Virus record (IMG/VR): IMGVR_UViG_3300038548_000477
Span: 1-41,965 of that record
DNA: 41,965 nucleotides
Origin: a virus
Strand: one strand, 5' to 3'
The notes below the pieces were generated by a model, which did not search any database, was not told the origin of the DNA, and saw only the letters and a program-made list of their open reading frames with translations. This document shows positions 16,833 to 25,333 of the stretch, piece by piece. Both the position numbers and the translations under genes were made by a program. Position 1 is the stretch's first letter; the number at the start of each line of letters is the position of its first letter.

Positions 16833-18071
16833 TTAAACCTTGAACTTCCAGATCCGAATCGCGGAGCGCTGAGCCTCGCCCGAAAGCGCCGACGCTTCCT
16901 GCTGAGCCTCGAAGGGGAGCGACGCGACGACGTCTTGATTCTGACCGCCCGCGACGGTGTCGCCGCCGCCGAACTGGCACGACGGGATCTCGATCACGTA
17001 CGCGTCGCCCACTCCGTTGTAGAGCATGTACGCGATCCGCGTCGTAGTGTACGCGAGGTGCTTGTCGACCTGAGTCGAGTCCGCGAAGAGCATCGTCACG
17101 CTGCCGGTAACCTCGCAGGTTCCGGAACCCATCGACTTCGGACCGAGGTTCCCTTGGACCTGTCTCGGGTGGTGTCCGTTCTTGACGTCGATCGTGATCT
17201 GCGTCATGTCGTACTCGATGTTGTTCTCGGCGAATGCCTTCATATCGTCGACGACGTTGAACTGCCGCGCGACTCCCGCTGCGATGATCGTCCCGCCGTC
17301 CTGCTTCGCGGTCGGTCGTCCGTCGCCGGGAGTGTGCGTCGCGTTGTCGCCCTCGAACTCCCGCTGACCCATGATGTGAAAAGTGATGTTCACGAACCCG
17401 TCGACGTCGGAGTCGATCGTGAACCCGTCGATCGTACAACCGGCGTAGAGCGCGAACTCCGCCGTGAGATCCTCGAAGTTCTTCTCGAAAGAGTACGAAT
17501 CGATTGCGGTGCCGGCGGCGGTCGCCTTGTTCCCGATCGAAACTCCTTGGACGAGAACCATCGCACTCGCAGCCTCCGTTATCAGGTCTTGGTTATCGAC
17601 CGTGATCGACGCACCGCCTTCGCCCAGGACTCGCATCGGACGATTGTTCGCCCCGTTCGTCGCGGAGTGGATAATGATGAAGTCGCCGGTATTGAAACCT
17701 GCTAGTCCCGATCCAGAATCCGCGATCGTGTTCGGTGCAGTGATCGAGATCGTCGTCGGGATCGGAGGGATGACCGTAGGGAAGACGTCCTGGAGACTCG
17801 ACTCCATCAACTCTTCGAAGGAGAGATCCTTCGAGAGTTCGCAGACGATATCGCCGGTCACTTCGAGCCCGGTCCGAATCACGTTCGAGATGTTCCGGTC
17901 GTTCCGGATCTCCGCCGACTTCTTCGTCGCCGTATTCTGAACGAGCGAGTCCGAAGCGTACCGCATGAAGCGATAGACCGCCGACCCCGTGTTCGGCACG
18001 CCATAGGCGACGTCTTCCTTCGCGTAGTTCAGGGAGACCCGATTGGTGTCGGCTTCCGTTGACGTGACCAT
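16833..18071 (-). CDS. major tail tube protein
   Basis: 412 residues from ATG at 18071, with AGGAAAGAG about 7 bases upstream; an earlier in-frame start would cover the terminator gene's end. The N-terminus (ADTNRVSLNYAKEDVAYG) and the repeated beta patterns match tail tube proteins of siphoviruses. The long form suggests extra surface domains: residues near 105-180 (ITAPNTIADSGSGLAGF to GGASITVDNQD) look like an inserted module. It polymerises around the tape measure. Confidence 0.85.
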   Translation of the reverse strand: MVTSTEADTNRVSLNYAKEDVAYGVPNTGSAVYRFMRYASDSLVQNTATKKSAEIRNDRNISNVIRTGLEVTGDIVCELSKDLSFEELMESSLQDVFPTVIPPIPTTISITAPNTIADSGSGLAGFNTGDFIIIHSATNGANNRPMRVLGEGGASITVDNQDLITEAASAMVLVQGVSIGNKATAAGTAIDSYSFEKNFEDLTAEFALYAGCTIDGFTIDSDVDGFVNITFHIMGQREFEGDNATHTPGDGRPTAKQDGGTIIAAGVARQFNVVDDMKAFAENNIEYDMTQITIDVKNGHHPRQVQGNLGPKSMGSGTCEVTGSVTMLFADSTQVDKHLAYTTTRIAYMLYNGVGDAYVIEIPSCQFGGGDTVAGGQNQDVVASLPFEAQQEASALSGEAQRSAIRIWKFKV

Positions 18072-18082
18072 GATTCTCTTTC

Positions 18083-19324
18083 CTAGCTCGTGAGGGTTTC
18101 GTAACTGAACGGGCAAGCGACGTTCACCTGCCACCACTTTCCGTCGCGACCTTCTCCTATCGAAGAGACGACCGGCGCTCGGAACGAGATCCCGTCGACC
18201 GACACCGACCGAAAGGCATCGGCGATGGTATCAGCGGTCTGGAGAGCGAGACCATCCCCGATCCCTAGCTGGACGAAAATCTGAGCGATCGCGAGCCCCG
18301 TCGTCCGGTGCGCGATGAACCCGCCGCGGTTCTCGACCGCGACGCTCCCGCCTTCGAGGATCGTAAAGCGGACCCACCTAGCGGTATCCGGCTGCGTGAA
18401 CGGAGCGTCGTCGTACAGGGTCGGAAGGGAATCCGGACCCTCGACCTGATCGCCGAACCACGTCCGGATCGAGTCGCCGACCTCGACGGGATCGAGGACC
18501 ACCCCGGATTCTGACCCGAGAGTCGGTCGCGTCGAGAAGTCCGACCGGAACGGGATCTCGACTTCCATCTCGTACCACCGCCCGTTCCGGCGAACCGGCG
18601 AGACGGTCGCGCTTCCGTAGTTGACGTCCTCGGCGATCTTCCCCTCGAACGCAGCGCGGATCGTCTTCGCGAGATCCCGGTCGTCGAAGTCGCCGTCGGT
18701 CAGCGGAGCTTTGATCGTCGCGAGGAGGACTCCCTCCATCCGGTACGCCCGCGTGCCGGCGGTCGAGATCATCGTCGTGTTCTCGTGCTTGATCGAGCAG
18801 CGGACCCAGAGACCGGTCTCTAAGTGCATACTCGCGAAGTCGAAGTAGACGAACCTTCCGACGGTGGGGGCGGAGGTCGTTGTAAAAACAACGGTGCCCG
18901 CGAGGTCTGCCGGGTCGGGATTGACTTCCAGCGTGATCCGTTGCCACGCATCCCTGATCCCCATGTCGGCGCTCTGACGGGATAGGTCGAGGACCGCGCC
19001 CACCCAAGTCCCGGAGTCGACGATCTTGATAATTCCGCCGTCCCAATCGGACGGTATGTAGACCCAGATTTCCGCAATGTAGTTTTGGGGGGTAAGTATC
19101 AGACCGCCGAAGTGTGCTGCCAGAGCGTTGTGATTCTGATACGTCGCCTTAAGCGAGAGGCTCCCCTCGAAAACTTGCTCGGAGGTAGCTTCGATGATGT
19201 TCGCGCCGAACGTCTGCCAGTTCACCGTACCCTCCTCGATACTCGGGTTCAGCATGAGGTTGACCCGCGCCGCCGCCGGTCCTCCGGCGAGCTTCGCGTT
19301 ATCGTACTGGGTCGGCGTAGGCAT
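18083..19324 (-). CDS. tail terminator-like protein: duplicated domain with inserted carbohydrate-binding-like module
   Basis: 413 residues, ATG at 19324 in TAATG overlap. Residues 275-413 look like a complete tail terminator domain of the DUF4128 kind: IRTWFGDQVEG, PTLYDDAPF, ARWVRF, then DGKWWQVNVACPF. Residues 173-262 repeat its C-terminal part (LWVRCSI, IRAAFEGKIAED, NGRWYEMEVEIPF), and residues 4-20 (PTQYDNAKL ... AAAR) match its N-terminal part. Between these, residues 21-172 look like a carbohydrate-binding module of the CBM4/9 type (NLMLNPSIEEG start, VYFDFASMHLETG end). So the first domain copy is interrupted exactly at the ARW-VRF position. Domain calls come from reading; the internal alignment is direct. 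Confidence 0.75.
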   Translation of the reverse strand: MPTPTQYDNAKLAGGPAAARVNLMLNPSIEEGTVNWQTFGANIIEATSEQVFEGSLSLKATYQNHNALAAHFGGLILTPQNYIAEIWVYIPSDWDGGIIKIVDSGTWVGAVLDLSRQSADMGIRDAWQRITLEVNPDPADLAGTVVFTTTSAPTVGRFVYFDFASMHLETGLWVRCSIKHENTTMISTAGTRAYRMEGVLLATIKAPLTDGDFDDRDLAKTIRAAFEGKIAEDVNYGSATVSPVRRNGRWYEMEVEIPFRSDFSTRPTLGSESGVVLDPVEVGDSIRTWFGDQVEGPDSLPTLYDDAPFTQPDTARWVRFTILEGGSVAVENRGGFIAHRTTGLAIAQIFVQLGIGDGLALQTADTIADAFRSVSVDGISFRAPVVSSIGEGRDGKWWQVNVACPFSYETLTS

Positions 19325-20721
19325 TAGACGTCCTCGACTTCGTTCCCGAAGCGCTTCCGGATCTTGTTCGCGAGGGTCTCATAGAACCCGGTCGCTAGCA
19401 AGGTACCCGTGATGACGGTCTCGACGATCGCGATCGACTCGTTGATCACGAGGATGAACCCACCCTGCGGGACGACGGTCTCCGCGATCGAGATCGGATC
19501 GTCGACTACCCGAACGAGACCGCGCGGCGTGAAGAGCGTCTCCGCGATCGCTACCGTCTCGTCGACTACCCTGGTCAGTCCGCGCGGCGTAAAGATCGTC
19601 TCCGCGATCGCGACGGTCTCGTCGACTACTCGGGTCAGGGCGGCTACGCGGACGACGTCCTCCGCGATCGCTACCGCCTCGTTCACGACGCGGGTCATCG
19701 CCATCGTAGTAACGACGTTCTCTGCTACGGCGATCGCTTCGTCGACGACGCGGATAATCCCTCGAACCGTGACGACGGTCTCCGCAATCGAGATCGACTC
19801 GTTGACGACGAGCGTGAGCGCGATCGCGAGTTGAGTGACGACGACCTCGACGACGGCGATCGCCTCGTCGACGACGCGGACCAGACCGAGAGGAGTAAAG
19901 ACCGTCTCGGCTACCGCGATCGCTTCGTCGACTACCCGAGTCAGAGCGGCGACCGGAACAACCGTCTCCGCTACGGCGATCGCTTCGTCGACTACCCGAG
20001 TCAGGGCGGCGACCGGGACAACCGTCTCCGCTACCGCGATCGCCTCGTCAACTACCCGAGTCAGAGCGGCGACTCGAACCACCGTCTCCGAGATCGTGAT
20101 CGCCTCGTCGATCACGAGAATGATCGAGGTAGCGAGTTGGGTAACAACGACCTCGACGATCGCTATCGCTTCGTCGACTACGCGGACGAGACCTCGGAGC
20201 GTGACGACCGTCTCCGCGACGGCGATCGCCTCGTCAACTACCCGAGTCAGAGCCCCAACCCGGATGACCGTCTCCGCTACGGCGACCGCTTCGTCGACGA
20301 CGCGGGTCAGGGCGGCGACTCGAACAACTACCTCCGCGATCGCTACCGCCTCGTCGACGACCCGAGTAATCGCGACGATCCGAACTACCGTCTCAGAAAT
20401 CGTGATCGAATCGTCGACGACGACGACGATGGCTCCCGCGACCTGAGTAACGACGACCTCTGCGATCGCGATCGCTTCATCGACAACTCGCACGAGACCG
20501 AGAGGGGTGATAACCGTCTCCGCGATCGCTATCGCTTCGTCGACTACCCTCGTGATCGCGACGATCCGAACGACCGTCTCCGCAACGACGATCGACTCGT
20601 CGACGACGCGGACGAATGCCTGCGGTCCGGTCGGAGCCGGGATCGCGGCGATCGGCGGACGCGGAGCGGGCACGACCACGTTCGGTCGATATACGCCCAG
20701 ACCTCCGTGGTGCCACGTCAT
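19324..20721 (-). CDS. 20-copy short-repeat virion protein
   Basis: 465 residues, ATG at 20721. Residues 1-35 are proline-rich. Residues 36-441 are twenty units of 20 residues (three units are 22) with the core RVVDEAIAVAETVV; positions of valine, the D/N-E pair and the E-[TV]-V end are nearly fixed. Alternating hydrophobics suggest stacked beta strands, as in a fibre or solenoid. The C-terminal 24 residues leave the repeat: IRKRFGNEVED at 454-464 matches IRTWFGDQVEG of the terminator domain in the next gene. Function is unknown; a fibre, adhesin or spacer on the virion is a reasonable guess from its position among accessory virion genes. Confidence 0.8.
   Translation of the reverse strand: MTWHHGGLGVYRPNVVVPAPRPPIAAIPAPTGPQAFVRVVDESIVVAETVVRIVAITRVVDEAIAIAETVITPLGLVRVVDEAIAIAEVVVTQVAGAIVVVVDDSITISETVVRIVAITRVVDEAVAIAEVVVRVAALTRVVDEAVAVAETVIRVGALTRVVDEAIAVAETVVTLRGLVRVVDEAIAIVEVVVTQLATSIILVIDEAITISETVVRVAALTRVVDEAIAVAETVVPVAALTRVVDEAIAVAETVVPVAALTRVVDEAIAVAETVFTPLGLVRVVDEAIAVVEVVVTQLAIALTLVVNESISIAETVVTVRGIIRVVDEAIAVAENVVTTMAMTRVVNEAVAIAEDVVRVAALTRVVDETVAIAETIFTPRGLTRVVDETVAIAETLFTPRGLVRVVDDPISIAETVVPQGGFILVINESIAIVETVITGTLLATGFYETLANKIRKRFGNEVEDV
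19399..20616 (-). repeat. 60-bp tandem repeat array (20 units)
   Basis: About 1.2 kb of head-to-tail, in-frame 60-bp units (three of 66 bp) inside the 465-residue gene. Neighbouring units 10 and 11 are identical at the protein level. The 66-bp units are the 3rd, 8th and 13th, so a five-unit higher-order period is visible. Copy number could change by recombination. Confidence 0.9.
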
Positions 20722-20724
20722 CGG

Positions 20725-21186
20725 CTAGGCCACCTCGTACTCCCGCCACGTCACCGAATACCGAATATCGAATCCGGTTACCGCAATGAGGGACATCGCA
20801 AAATCGTCGTCGGGTCGGAGCCACAACTGCATCTCCGGCGTCGGCAGGAAAACCGCTTCGTTGACGTTGTTAAACCCCATGCGATACGACCAGTCGACGC
20901 CGGTCACTTCCGTGGTCGGTGTCTCTTGAATCATTTGGGCTATCGATATCGGTTGACCCTGCACCCAGTTTGTTTCGAAGATATTTGAGCCGCCCGCGCC
21001 GCCCGTTCCTCGCTCCAACTTGATACCCTCCGAAATTACTGTATTGGCTGCGGTGGTGACCCTAGCCTCCAGGATCTCGACGAGAACGGCAGAGGTAGAA
21101 CGCAGTTGACAGAACTGAGTGGCGTCGATGATGGTCAGAGCCCCCGAGAGCGAAGTATACTGACCTAGAAATTGTCCTGCGATCAT
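20725..21186 (-). CDS. virion accessory protein, paralogue A
   Basis: 153 residues, ATG at 21186. Shares with the next gene upstream (21193-21651) the patterns DATQF.QL, VEILE.RV, ERG.GGAGG, LPTPEMQLWLRP and a final S.TW.EY. Predicted beta sandwich. No named family; likely a small capsid- or tail-decorating protein because of its location between neck and tail genes. Confidence 0.75.
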   Translation of the reverse strand: MIAGQFLGQYTSLSGALTIIDATQFCQLRSTSAVLVEILEARVTTAANTVISEGIKLERGTGGAGGSNIFETNWVQGQPISIAQMIQETPTTEVTGVDWSYRMGFNNVNEAVFLPTPEMQLWLRPDDDFAMSLIAVTGFDIRYSVTWREYEVA

Positions 21187-21192
21187 CGCTCT

Positions 21193-21651
21193 CTACCCAG
21201 CGTCGTACTCGTTCCAGGTCAGGGAGTATCCGATCGTCAGGATATCAGTCCCAGTCAGACGCACGCCGAGATCGTCGCTCGGTCGCAGCCACAACTGCAT
21301 CTCCGGCGTCGGTAGCCAGATCGCCTCTTGGAGAATATTCCAGCCGACGCGGTAGGTGAAGTCGAGCGTGCCGACCTCCGACGACGGAGCAGCGTGGTTC
21401 ACAGTCCCGACCGCTGCCGCCCCGCCAGCGACCCACTTGCTAACCGTCGCTGCCGTGCCGCCGGCACCGCCGACGCCGCGTTCGATGACGATTCCATTCA
21501 ACGCGATAGCCGTATCAGCGGTTTGGAATACGCGAAGCTCCAGAATCTCGATACAGACTCCCGCCGCCCCGATCAACTGGATGAACTGCGTCGCGTCCGA
21601 GACGGCAACGGAATCCGCGGACGCGGTGAACTGACCTTGTTTTTGTTTCAT
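21193..21651 (-). CDS. virion accessory protein, paralogue B
   Basis: 152 residues, ATG at 21651. Colinear with the 20725-21186 protein over its whole length and clearly a tandem duplicate (roughly 35-40% identity by eye). Contains DATQFIQL near residue 19 and PTPEMQLWLRPSDD near 118. Function unknown. Confidence 0.75.
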   Translation of the reverse strand: MKQKQGQFTASADSVAVSDATQFIQLIGAAGVCIEILELRVFQTADTAIALNGIVIERGVGGAGGTAATVSKWVAGGAAAVGTVNHAAPSSEVGTLDFTYRVGWNILQEAIWLPTPEMQLWLRPSDDLGVRLTGTDILTIGYSLTWNEYDAG

Positions 21652-21653
21652 GT

Positions 21654-22292
21654 CTACATCCTCAAGTGCGGTGCTGGTGCCACGATCTCTTGGTAGCGTT
21701 TCAGGTAGGTGCTGTGAGCGAACGGAGCGTCGATCTCGATAGTACAGTTCGCGTGCGGAGACGGATAAGCGAACATCACGGAACCACCCTTATCGACGAT
21801 CCGAAACTCGATCGAATCGGCGTCGGAGAGGTCCAACTCGCGGAGTTGGAAGCAGTACTCGACCGCCCAGTATTCGTCTAAGGCAAACGACTTGTTCGGC
21901 GTCTTCCCGTCGACCTCGTCGACCGCGTCGTTATCCGCGGTGAACGGTCCCGCCCCAACGAAAGTTACCCCGTGCTCCGTCGTGTCTTCGTTGTTAGTCA
22001 GGTTCGCCGACGCCGACGACCGCACCACGCTGCTAGCATCGGTAACGTCTAAGAAACCATCGGAGTTCCTATCGTACTGAAGCTGCCACCCGTTACCGCC
22101 GCCGGCAATCCCGACGAGCGTGACGTGCATCGAGAACCGGAGCCGTAGATTGATGTCTAGCTGGTCCTGAGCGAAGATGATGGTCGTGTCTTCCGCTACG
22201 AGGAACGTCGCGCCGGTCGACGACTCGTCACCGTCGTCGTCGCGCCAGTGCCAGTGGTCCTCGTGGATTTCCGGAACGTCCATTCCCGCCAT
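21654..22292 (-). CDS. virion accessory protein, beta-rich
   Basis: 212 residues, ATG at 22292. Starts with HEDHWHWRDDDGDE, a pattern seen at the start of many phage and prophage beta-sandwich surface proteins. The remainder alternates strand-like segments (INLRLRFSMHVTLVG, CTIEIDAPF). A lectin-like or decorating role is possible but not shown. Confidence 0.7.
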   Translation of the reverse strand: MAGMDVPEIHEDHWHWRDDDGDESSTGATFLVAEDTTIIFAQDQLDINLRLRFSMHVTLVGIAGGGNGWQLQYDRNSDGFLDVTDASSVVRSSASANLTNNEDTTEHGVTFVGAGPFTADNDAVDEVDGKTPNKSFALDEYWAVEYCFQLRELDLSDADSIEFRIVDKGGSVMFAYPSPHANCTIEIDAPFAHSTYLKRYQEIVAPAPHLRM

Positions 22293-22295
22293 GAT

Positions 22296-22754
22296 TCAGT
22301 CCTCATGCGCGGGTAGGACCATCGCGGGATCGAGGTTCGCGCTCTTTACCCGGACGTGTTCGTCGGACTTCGAGCGGTCGATCAGTTCGTAGTATCGGTC
22401 GGTGCTCATGTACTCGCCGAGTTTCACTATGCCGTACTGACCGGACATCGCAGGTAGAAGTCTCGACTCGACCCCGGAGAACGTCAGAGCCGGACCGCCG
22501 CGAGTCTGCGGAGCGAGAGCGTAGTACTGCTCCTTCCCGCGGAGAGTGAAGCGACCGACGACCGGATCCTCGACGAGACCGATCCCGACGCCGAACGCGG
22601 GCATCTCGACGAACGATCGCGGGAGGGAGAAGACGGTCTGTTCGAGATCCTCCGGACCGCCGCCGCGGTAGACCTTCCCGTCCGTGTAGTAGAAAGAGAA
22701 CCGCGGGAACGTCCCGGCGTGGTCACACTGGCAGGTAGGGCATTCGCATGTCAC
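22296..22754 (-). CDS. Cys-rich hypothetical virion protein
   Basis: 152 residues from GTG at 22754 in GTGA overlap. The N-terminus is CECPTCQCDHAG: five candidate metal ligands in twelve residues, so a zinc or iron site is likely. The remainder is beta-rich. Longer in-frame readings upstream lie over the neighbouring gene. Family unknown. Confidence 0.68.
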   Translation of the reverse strand: MTCECPTCQCDHAGTFPRFSFYYTDGKVYRGGGPEDLEQTVFSLPRSFVEMPAFGVGIGLVEDPVVGRFTLRGKEQYYALAPQTRGGPALTFSGVESRLLPAMSGQYGIVKLGEYMSTDRYYELIDRSKSDEHVRVKSANLDPAMVLPAHED

Positions 22755-23341
22755 GTCAGCTTCCGCCAGTCCTCCAATCGGTCGCGCGGACCTCCGAAGC
22801 TCGCCGCGTCGTTCGCGAACTCGAACATCTGATTGCACGATCGAAGCGCTACGCGAGCGTCGTTGACGAGCGCTTCCGTCGCGGTATTGGTAGCGTCGGA
22901 GATGTTCAACTGAACCGCCGACTGAGCGTCCGAATCCCCACCCTGGAAGCTCTTGAACTCCGCCCACGCTTCGTCTCCCGCGACGAGCGCGTTCCTAAGA
23001 GCGCGGATCAGAGGTCGGACCTCGGCGACCATCGGGTTCTTACCGAAGCTGAACCCGAGACCGCGGAACGCCGTCAAGCGATCGGCCTGGATCGGCGACG
23101 CTTCCTGGTTCGCGAAGTTGTAGAGTTCCTCCGCCTTCTCTAGCGCCACGCGGACGAGAATGATATCGACGAGATCCCACATCTCTTCAGAGTTGATCGT
23201 CTCGTCGCTCCGACCCGCCTGAAAGACCAGCCACGAGAGGTAATACTCGTGAGCGGAGAGGAGCCCGGTCTTGATCTGAACCGAGCATCGAGACGCGAGC
23301 GTTTCGAGGTCGGTCCAGTCCCAGAGATCGTGATGACTCAT
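22751..23341 (-). CDS. helical hypothetical protein
   Basis: 196 residues, ATG at 23341. Predicted all-helical with several tryptophans at the start (HHDLWDWTDLE) and many aspartates and alanines. Sits between neck genes and the accessory virion cluster. No family recognised. Confidence 0.7.
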   Translation of the reverse strand: MSHHDLWDWTDLETLASRCSVQIKTGLLSAHEYYLSWLVFQAGRSDETINSEEMWDLVDIILVRVALEKAEELYNFANQEASPIQADRLTAFRGLGFSFGKNPMVAEVRPLIRALRNALVAGDEAWAEFKSFQGGDSDAQSAVQLNISDATNTATEALVNDARVALRSCNQMFEFANDAASFGGPRDRLEDWRKLT

Positions 23342-23350
23342 CGCGCTTTC

Positions 23351-24001
23351 CTACGCTCCGTTGAACGTGTGATTGATGTAGACGACGAGCGTATCGCTCG
23401 ACGACTTCGTGACCGCGAGACCGTCGGCCCACATCAGCATCGCTTCGGTCGCACCCGGCGTCGGATTCGTCAGGTCACAGTCGTCGAGCGCCGCCGCGTC
23501 CGACCAGTCGCCCGCGGTGTACGAGACCTTGTAAGTGAGAACGTCCGCGCCCTTTCCGGAGTTATCCGCGTCGAGGTCGTTCACCTTCGGGTAGGTGCCG
23601 TCCATCGACTTGAGCGTGGTTCCCGACGTCGGGTTCGCCTTCGAGGTCATCCCCGAACGGTTCGCCGCCTTCGTCGGCGCGACGGAGACCGACTTGAACA
23701 TCTCCAACTGACCGTCGAACGCGAACGGCGTTCCCGCGACGGTGAAGTTCGAAGGGATGGTCGCCGCGACGCCAAGTTCGGCGTAGTAAAGATCACCCGC
23801 GTCGAGCACGAGGTTCCGGCTCTTGTGGATCGACTTGATCTGACCCGTCTCCGCGTCGCGGAGAATGCACCGAACCTCGCCGTGGATTCGATAGCGGGAG
23901 TGGCCGAACTTCTTCTCGACGAAGAACGGGAACTTGTCGCCGTAGACCGTCCTCGGCTGCGCGACGATGATGTTGAAGCTCGGGATAGCGATAGCGGTCA
24001 T
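23351..24001 (-). CDS. structural protein, hypothetical
   Basis: 216 residues, ATG at 24001, overlapping the previous stop by 4 bp. Contains GEVRCILRDAETGQIKSIHKSRNLVLDAGDLYY, cited here in part only for its DAETG and NLVLDAGD marks, which are common in phage virion proteins of unknown role. The last 70 residues are beta-rich and polar. Probably on the virion surface. Confidence 0.7.
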   Translation of the reverse strand: MTAIAIPSFNIIVAQPRTVYGDKFPFFVEKKFGHSRYRIHGEVRCILRDAETGQIKSIHKSRNLVLDAGDLYYAELGVAATIPSNFTVAGTPFAFDGQLEMFKSVSVAPTKAANRSGMTSKANPTSGTTLKSMDGTYPKVNDLDADNSGKGADVLTYKVSYTAGDWSDAAALDDCDLTNPTPGATEAMLMWADGLAVTKSSSDTLVVYINHTFNGA

Positions 24002-24420
24002 GGGGAAACTCCTACGAACTGTTGACGGACTTCTTCGAGTGTGAGCGCGAGCATCCCGTTCGGAGCCTGGGTCGAGTGACCCTCTTCGAGCGGAATTATG
24101 TACTCGACGTTATTGCTGATGTAGACCACGGAGAACGGAGTCAGGTTCGCGAGCGCGGCGACCCCGGCGGCGATGGTAGCACCGCCCGCCTTATCTTTCA
24201 CGCCGGTCGGGATACTGGCGTCGATGAAGTTGATCGTCACTTGCCAGCCGCCCTTCGCTCGACCCGTATCGACCGGCGTCTTCTCGACGACGCCGGAGAG
24301 GACTTGGAGAACGACCTTCTGGTGGAAGTCGACGAGTTGCTGCGGGAGGAGGAGCTTTCCGAACCGGGTAATCTCCTTGTTGAACCTCGCGAGTTCGGCG
24401 TCGGCGAATCCGGTGGTCAT
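23998..24420 (-). CDS. head-tail connector, HK97 gp10-like neck protein
   Basis: 140 residues, ATG at 24420. Has the family pattern TPVDTGRAKGGWQV (residues 48-61) and VEYIIPLEEGHSTQAPNGM (near 105-123). These proteins join connector and tail in HK97-like phages. Order, following the two adaptor genes, agrees. Confidence 0.85.
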   Translation of the reverse strand: MTTGFADAELARFNKEITRFGKLLLPQQLVDFHQKVVLQVLSGVVEKTPVDTGRAKGGWQVTINFIDASIPTGVKDKAGGATIAAGVAALANLTPFSVVYISNNVEYIIPLEEGHSTQAPNGMLALTLEEVRQQFVGVSP

Positions 24421-24794
24421 CGGATCACCAACCTGAACGCGACGTCGACGTCCTGCGTCCGGAACGGCTTTACCTCGGTGATCGCGAACGTCTTCCCGTC
24501 GATCGTGACCGTCGTCTCGCCGGGTTCGATCGTGAACGTGAGCCGCGACTCCTCGACGTAGATGATCTGGTCGCTCTCCTGGATCGTGTCCCCGTTGACG
24601 AGTCGCGGCGAGACGCCGATCGGACCACCGATCGAGGTCGGAAGAACCGTCGGCGATCCCTCCGTCGTCTTCCCGGTCTCGCGGTTGTACACCTTGTCCG
24701 CGTTCGGGTGGTTGAAGGTCGCCGAATTACCGAACTTCGTCGTCGCGGTCATCCGAGTCGCGAGCGCTTGCATTCGAAGGGCGAAGGCACTCAC
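24417..24794 (-). CDS. head closure / head-tail joining protein
   Basis: 125 residues from ATG at 24794. A small beta-barrel pattern (DQIIYVEESRLTF, VTIDGKTFAITEVKPF) with a short N-terminal helix is typical of gpFII/gp16-type head-closure proteins. It is between the DnaT-like adaptor and the gp10-like neck gene, which is the usual place. Family call is by pattern and order. Confidence 0.7.
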   Translation of the reverse strand: MSAFALRMQALATRMTATTKFGNSATFNHPNADKVYNRETGKTTEGSPTVLPTSIGGPIGVSPRLVNGDTIQESDQIIYVEESRLTFTIEPGETTVTIDGKTFAITEVKPFRTQDVDVAFRLVIR

Positions 24795-25333
24795 GCGCGA
24801 CCCGCTAGCTGGCTCGACCCGCTGATGATCAAGTCGTGCAGCAGACGATCGATCACGGTGAACGTAACGTACGGGTCGACGCCGCCCGCGTACTCGGTCT
24901 CCTCTTCGAAGACGTCGAACTTCTCTCGCTTAAGCAGGATAATCCCCGCCCCTGTGATATCCGGCGTGAGCCCGTCCGGGTTCTGCGCCGCGTCTCGCGA
25001 GCGGAGCGCCGCTTCGGCGGTCGCGTCGAGGAGCGCTTGAGGGATCGTATTCGAGACGACGTTGAAACCGTCGGTATCGATCACCGACTGACGGGGCCAG
25101 TCGAGAGGGTTCGTCCCGTCCGATCGGTAGCCTTTCCAGCGCTTCCCGTACTTCGCGTCGAGGTAGCGGGTCGCGTCGCGGAGAGCCTGTTCCCTTTCAT
25201 CGAGAGGAACGGAAGCCCAATCTGCCGTGGGCGTACCGATATCCTCGTGGTACTGAAGCGCTGCGAGGTCAGTGCTGTACGAGTTCGCCCCCGCGACGCC
25301 GGTCCCGTCTTCGACTACGAACGTCGGAGCCAT
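24791..25333 (-). CDS. head-tail adaptor (DnaT-like family)
   Basis: 180 residues, ATG at 25333 in TAATG overlap. VVEDGTGVAGANSYSTD at the start, then ATRYLDAKYGKRWKGYR and LDWPR, the classical pattern of the phage protein family annotated as DnaT-like ssDNA-binding, which works as a head-tail adaptor (P22 gp4 position). Confidence 0.85.
   Translation of the reverse strand: MAPTFVVEDGTGVAGANSYSTDLAALQYHEDIGTPTADWASVPLDEREQALRDATRYLDAKYGKRWKGYRSDGTNPLDWPRQSVIDTDGFNVVSNTIPQALLDATAEAALRSRDAAQNPDGLTPDITGAGIILLKREKFDVFEEETEYAGGVDPYVTFTVIDRLLHDLIISGSSQLAGRA

Noticed and set aside
19399-20616. CRISPR array
   Set aside because: Units are directly adjacent, in frame and without unique spacers; this is a coding repeat.
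19409-20988. Plus-strand open frames over the repeat array
   Set aside because: Low-complexity mirror of the minus-strand repeats, with no ribosome site and no known domain.
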